Assembly: GCF_008831545.1 (NCBI RefSeq) | Contig: NZ_CP044523.1 | Coordinates: forward strand, 1,178,001-1,242,000 | DNA from: Halorussus halophilus | GTDB taxonomy: Archaea > Halobacteriota > Halobacteria > Halobacteriales > Haladaptataceae | Direction of reading: 5' to 3' | Length of the DNA: 64,000 nucleotides | In this document: piece after piece, positions 60,678 to 64,000 of the stretch | Position numbering within the stretch: position 1 is the stretch's first letter | Layout of the letters: every line of letters begins with the position of its first letter | The notes under the pieces: generated by a model | What the model was told of the DNA's origin: nothing | The model's input: the letters and a program-made list of their open reading frames with translations, nothing else | Database searches by the model: none | Position numbers and translations under genes: made by a program

Positions 60678-61718
60678 ATGCGAATTCTACAGGTTACACC
60701 GCGCTATCCGCCCCACACTGGTGGTGTCGAAACGCACGTGCAGGAACTCGCCGAACGGATGGTCGAACGCGGCCACGACGTGATGGTCGTCAGTGCCGAC
60801 GCGGGCGAGGATGTCGAACGGCGGGAGACGCGAAACGGCGTGGTCGTCCGGCGATTCCGTGGCTTCGCACCGGGCGGAGCGTTTCACATCGCTCCCAGCA
60901 TCGCGCGCGCAGTCCGCGGGGCAAATCCAGACGTAGTTCACGCCCACAACTACCACTCGCTTCCAGTCTTCTTCGCGGCACTGGGTCGGTCTTCTGACGC
61001 CCGATTCGTCGTAACCGCTCACTACCACGGCGCGAGTGCAGACGACTTCCGCGACAAATTGCTCTCGTTGTATCGCCCGCTCGGCGGATGGGCAGTCCGA
61101 AAGGCAGACGCCCGCATCGCGGTGAGCGAGTGGGAGCGCGACCAGTTGCAAGCCGACTTCGGCGTCGAAGCGACGGTGATTCCAAACGGGCTGGAAACAG
61201 AGCTATTTGCCGACGCAACTCCCGAAGAACGCGACAACCCCTATCTGCTCTGCGTCGGCCGACTGGAGGAGTACAAGGGCGTCCAGCACGCGATTCGGGC
61301 GCTCGCTGAACTGCCCAACTACGACCTGCTCGTCGCAGGCTCTGGCGACTACCGCGACCAGTTGGAGCGAACCGCCAAAGAAGCGGGCGTCGAGTCGCGC
61401 GTAGAGTTCCTCGGTTTCGTCGCCGACGAGCGCCTGCCCGGCCTGTACGCTGGCGCAGACGCCTACCTCACGCTCTCGGAGTTCGAATCCTACGGGATGA
61501 CCGTCGCGGAGGCGCTCGCCGCTGGCACGCCCTGCGTCGTCCGCGAGGCGGGCGCCCTGGTGGATTGGGCCGACCGCGAGGATTGTGTGGGGGTCGAAGA
61601 CGTCGCCCCCGAGACCGTCGCTCGTGGGGTCGCTGAAGCTGTCGAACTTGACGCACCTGCCACCGCGCTCCCGACGTGGGACGACGTTACGGAGCGTGTT
61701 TTGGAAGTGTACGAGTGA
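60678..61718 (+). CDS. Glycosyltransferase family 4
   Basis: A 346-residue GT-B enzyme. The N-terminal half starts ILQVTPRYPPHTGGVETHVQ, with PDVVHAHNYHS. The C-terminal half has LLCVGRLEEYKGVQHAIRAL and the nucleotide-sugar site EX7E in SEFESYGMTVAEAL. It has no membrane helix and would transfer a sugar to a lipid- or protein-linked acceptor on the cytoplasmic face. It is probably in one operon with the preceding gene. Confidence 0.93.
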   Translation: MRILQVTPRYPPHTGGVETHVQELAERMVERGHDVMVVSADAGEDVERRETRNGVVVRRFRGFAPGGAFHIAPSIARAVRGANPDVVHAHNYHSLPVFFAALGRSSDARFVVTAHYHGASADDFRDKLLSLYRPLGGWAVRKADARIAVSEWERDQLQADFGVEATVIPNGLETELFADATPEERDNPYLLCVGRLEEYKGVQHAIRALAELPNYDLLVAGSGDYRDQLERTAKEAGVESRVEFLGFVADERLPGLYAGADAYLTLSEFESYGMTVAEALAAGTPCVVREAGALVDWADREDCVGVEDVAPETVARGVAEAVELDAPATALPTWDDVTERVLEVYE

Positions 61719-61739
61719 AGAGTTGGAGTCGGGCTCTGT

Positions 61740-61925
61740 GTCGTGAATTTTGACGAAGAACCGGCGCGCGCTGGTCGCGGGTGTCAGACCGCGACCAAAT
61801 GTCGCGCGAGGGATGAGGACTGCAAGCCCGAAAGACGCGCAACTGCGCGTCTTTCGTCCTGAAGCCCGCAGTCGGGTGGGGAGGACGTGGTTCTCGCGGT
61901 GCGGTTGCGGTGTTGTCTCTCCTTG
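61740..61925 (+). repeat. Dispersed structured repeat, copy 5
   Basis: A full element: CCGGCGCGCGCTGG, hairpin H1 TGGTCGCGG (61772-61780) with CCGCGACCA (61789-61797), block A GTCGCGCGAGGGATGAGGAC, hairpin H2 CGAAAGACGCGCA (61829-61841) with TGCGCGTCTTTCG (61844-61856), block B GTCGGGTGGGGAGGACGTGG, and TTCTCGCGGTGCGG. Block C is degraded. The H2 stem differs from copy 1 in two inner pairs, both compensated. No gene lies in 61719-62111. Confidence 0.8.
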
Positions 61926-61938
61926 GTTTCGGAGAAAG

Positions 61939-62025
61939 TGCGGTTCGTCTCGACTCTGTTTGCTTGAGCAGAGTGCGGTTGGTCTCGATGGCAGGGACCT
62001 ACCAATAATGCGGTTCGACTCGATC
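61939..62025 (+). repeat. Three short direct repeats at 35-nt intervals
   Basis: TGCGGTTCGTCTCGACT (61939), TGCGGTTGGTCTCGATG (61974) and TGCGGTTCGACTCGATC (62009) lie exactly 35 nt apart. The spaces between them share no sequence. Distance to the MaoC gene start (62112) is about 90 bp. Possibly regulator-binding sites; the period and unit length do not fit CRISPR. Confidence 0.5.
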
Positions 62026-62111
62026 AGACCGTCAATTCCCTATCTTTCTCACCAGCAAGGCCCCACACCAGATACCATAGAACTTTGACCCAGAGTGCAA
62101 AACTTACCACC

Positions 62112-62573
62112 ATGCCCTACAGCTATCAGCCGCACCACTTCGAGGACTTCGAGGAAGGCCAGACGTTCGAGAGCGTCGGTCGCACCGTCACCGAGTACGA
62201 CTTCGTCCAGCACTCGGCGTTCACTGGCGACTGGACCGAACTCCACACCAACAAGGAGTACGCCGAAGACGAGTACTTCGGCGAGCGAGTCGCCCACGGC
62301 CCGATGACGTTCTCGCTGGCGACCGGGTTCGTCTACCGCTGTGGCTTCCTCGAACGCACCGTGCTGGCGTTCCTCGGCATGAACTACATGGACATCCCCG
62401 CTCCGGTCCACATGGACGACACCGTCTCACTGGACATGGAAGTCGTCGAGACGAAGGATCTGAGCAGTCGGGACGACGCCGGACTGGTCGTCATCGACAC
62501 GACGATGACCAACCAGGAGGACACCATCGTCTTCGAAGGCGACATGAAGTTCATGATAAAGAAGAGCGAGTAG
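62112..62573 (+). CDS. MaoC-like (R)-enoyl-CoA hydratase
   Basis: A 153-residue hot-dog-fold hydratase. The catalytic motif is FTGDWTELHTN (Asp and His spaced as in R-specific hydratases), followed by FGERVAHGPMTFSLATGF. It hydrates trans-2-enoyl-CoA to the (R)-3-hydroxy form, which may feed polyhydroxyalkanoate synthesis or an alternative oxidation route. ATG 62112 begins MPYSYQPHHF; nine earlier codons are open. The gene stands alone behind the repeats. Confidence 0.92.
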   Translation: MPYSYQPHHFEDFEEGQTFESVGRTVTEYDFVQHSAFTGDWTELHTNKEYAEDEYFGERVAHGPMTFSLATGFVYRCGFLERTVLAFLGMNYMDIPAPVHMDDTVSLDMEVVETKDLSSRDDAGLVVIDTTMTNQEDTIVFEGDMKFMIKKSE

Positions 62574-62717
62574 CAACCCCAATCGCCTCCACCGCCACGC
62601 GGTAGACGAACGAACGTGCCAACGTTCGGTCTCTGTGCTCCGAACGTCGAAGCGTCCTGATTCTCACTAGTGATACCGCCCGAAACACCAAAGGGGTGAC
62701 TTTGACATCTATGTATC

Positions 62718-63695
62718 ATGTCGATATTTCCGCACGACGAGGTACCGACCGTTCGAGTCGTCGGCGTCGGTGACCCCGACCCCGGTTCCGTGCAGGTCGT
62801 CGCAGAGACGTACGAAGCCGAATTCGAAGTCCCCGTCACCGTCGGGGAGACGATACCGCTAGACGACCAGTCCGGTCAGCGCGATAGTGCCGACGTACTC
62901 TTCGCGCTTGAAGAGACTCCAGAGCTGGACTTCGTAATCGGCGTCACGGACGAGAAACTCTACTACAGAGAGCGGAACTCTATCTTCGGACTCGTGTCGT
63001 GGGACGAAGGATACAGTCTTGTCTCGACGGGGGCGCTCCACGAGGACGGCCCAAGTGAGACGACCAAACGCGAACGCATCGAAAACGTCACGCGGCACTG
63101 TGCGGGTCAGTTGTTCGAGTTTCGAAGTCACAAACGCTGCGTTATGGATGGTGTGGACACGCTCGACGAACTCGACGACCGACCGAACGATTTCTGTCGG
63201 GACTGCGCCGACCGATTGCGGCGCGAGGAGACCGCACCGGAGCCTCCACAGTGGCAAGTCCTGACTCAGGGAGCAGAAGAGATGGAGACGGCGATTCGTT
63301 GGTCTAAGGGCGACATCCGTCTCACGGAGTACCCACTGTTCGCTCTCGGTATGGTCGTAGACGGCGTGTGGCGGCTATGGGACTGGCTACCGAGTTCGCC
63401 GAGCGTCTCGGTGCCGCGGTCGGTCCGTGCATTTGTCCACGAGTCGTACCGAACGATTAGTTTCTGGTGGCTGGTTCTCACCTACTTCGCCGTCTTCCTC
63501 GCAGTCGTCGGCGTCGGACTGACTGGCTACGAGAGTGCGACAGGTGGCGCGACCTCCGACGTTGCGATGTGGGCTATCGTCGTCGCGGGTCTTCCCATCG
63601 CGTACGTCGTTCACGCGATACTCACCGGTATCTTCGGTGGACTTCTCGCCGGGACGGTCACTGGTGTCCGCGACGGATTAGCCGCCGAGAAATAG
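62718..63695 (+). CDS. Membrane protein of unknown function with Cys pairs
   Basis: A 325-residue protein. The N-terminal 175 residues are soluble and acidic; Cys residues in HCAGQLFEF, KRCVMDG and FCRDCADRL could bind a metal. Two or three hydrophobic helices occupy the C-terminal part (about 245-320), the last Gly-rich (LTGIFGGLLAGTVTG). No family is recognised. It overlaps the convergent partial gene at its 3' end by 18 bp. Confidence 0.8.
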   Translation: MSIFPHDEVPTVRVVGVGDPDPGSVQVVAETYEAEFEVPVTVGETIPLDDQSGQRDSADVLFALEETPELDFVIGVTDEKLYYRERNSIFGLVSWDEGYSLVSTGALHEDGPSETTKRERIENVTRHCAGQLFEFRSHKRCVMDGVDTLDELDDRPNDFCRDCADRLRREETAPEPPQWQVLTQGAEEMETAIRWSKGDIRLTEYPLFALGMVVDGVWRLWDWLPSSPSVSVPRSVRAFVHESYRTISFWWLVLTYFAVFLAVVGVGLTGYESATGGATSDVAMWAIVVAGLPIAYVVHAILTGIFGGLLAGTVTGVRDGLAAEK

Positions 63696-64000
63696 CTGTG
63701 CGAATCCGGTCAGCCAGAGGACGCTACCAAGACCGAGCGTCGCCACGAGCGTGCCACTGACGACGGACTTCACGAGCGAGTATCGCCGCTCGCGTCGTAA
63801 CTCGTCGCGGGACCTATCTGCGAGGAATCCGCGGCTACCAGACTGCAAGACGACTGTTTTCTCGTCTGTCTCACCATCGTGGTCGGCGTCCGGACGAACG
63901 TCACCGTAAGCATACACCTCGTCACCGCGTCGAAGATAGACGTATTCGATGGTCCGGTCCCGACGCAGTCCACGCTCGGGGAGGTCTCGGCTGTCGTGGA
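63678..64000 (-). CDS. Membrane protein, N-terminal part beyond the window (GIDE-like)
   Basis: About 107 C-terminal residues are visible; the start lies beyond the right edge because the frame stays open to base 64000. The segment IEYVYLRRGDEVYAYGDVRPD resembles the E3-ligase/GIDE domain of MULAN-like proteins, whose archaeal relatives are membrane proteins of unknown role. One hydrophobic helix (VVSGTLVATLGLGSVLWLTG) near the end is likely membrane-spanning. GTG 63917 may look like a start but lies inside the domain. Confidence 0.65.
   Translation of the reverse strand, partial: HDSRDLPERGLRRDRTIEYVYLRRGDEVYAYGDVRPDADHDGETDEKTVVLQSGSRGFLADRSRDELRRERRYSLVKSVVSGTLVATLGLGSVLWLTGFAQLFLGG

Noticed and set aside
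61939-62025. 35-nt spaced repeats as a CRISPR array
   Set aside because: Repeat units are only about 16 nt, degenerate, three in number, and no cas genes are near. Period is half that of a typical array.

Overview
The window is chromosomal DNA from a halophilic archaeon (class Halobacteria). The GC content is high, almost every protein is strongly acidic (Asp/Glu-rich), and secreted proteins carry twin-arginine signals. Several families are typical of haloarchaea: GvpA/O-type gas vesicle genes, a leaderless-looking archaellin, AglJ, isopentenyl phosphate kinase, and UPF0179, UPF0212 and UPF0058 proteins. The genus cannot be fixed from sequence alone.

Layout. 1-4.8 kb: the start of a Tat-exported subtilase, a divergent pair for fatty-acid beta-oxidation (acyl-CoA dehydrogenase and a hydroxyacyl-CoA dehydrogenase/enoyl-CoA hydratase fusion), tRNA-Glu followed by copies of its own 3' end, and a small membrane protein. 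4.8-10 kb: an FAD-linked oxidase, an alpha/beta hydrolase, two head-to-head peptide-type ABC permeases and YjbQ. 10.5-18.2 kb: a four-gene operon for two PrkA-type kinases, a YeaH/DUF444 protein and SpoVR, with a structured upstream region. 18.8-23.5 kb: conserved archaeal singletons (UPF0179, PepF, SBDS). 23.5-29.6 kb: a divergent gas vesicle cluster, gvpFGHIJKLM on the minus strand and gvpANO on the plus strand, without gvpC, gvpD or gvpE. 30.5-37.7 kb: HflX, then two paralogous ABC exporters facing each other around a methyltransferase, and a regulator. 37.8-42.6 kb: MoaC, NAD(P)HX repair enzyme, acylphosphatase, 8-oxoguanine glycosylase and small archaeal proteins. 43-49.2 kb: a metal exporter with a palindromic operator candidate, two Tat-exported ferritin-like paralogues sharing an upstream motif, and a glutaredoxin-thioredoxin reductase fusion. 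49.5-57 kb: isopentenyl phosphate kinase and mevalonate kinase, prolyl oligopeptidase, and a DUF35/thiolase pair. 57.1-61.7 kb: AglJ, an archaellin and two further glycosyltransferases. The end holds a MaoC dehydratase and two membrane proteins, one cut by the window edge.

Functional links. Lipid metabolism recurs (dehydrogenase, HAD/ECH fusion, MaoC, thiolase/DUF35). Surface and motility functions recur too (gas vesicles, archaellin, N-glycosylation). The most unusual material is non-coding. A dispersed family of intergenic elements (five loci) keeps the same short conserved blocks around a hairpin whose sequence changes from copy to copy while pairing is kept. A second element at 29.9-30.4 kb consists of two facing copies with the same behaviour. 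Both look like structured RNA or DNA elements rather than random spacers.
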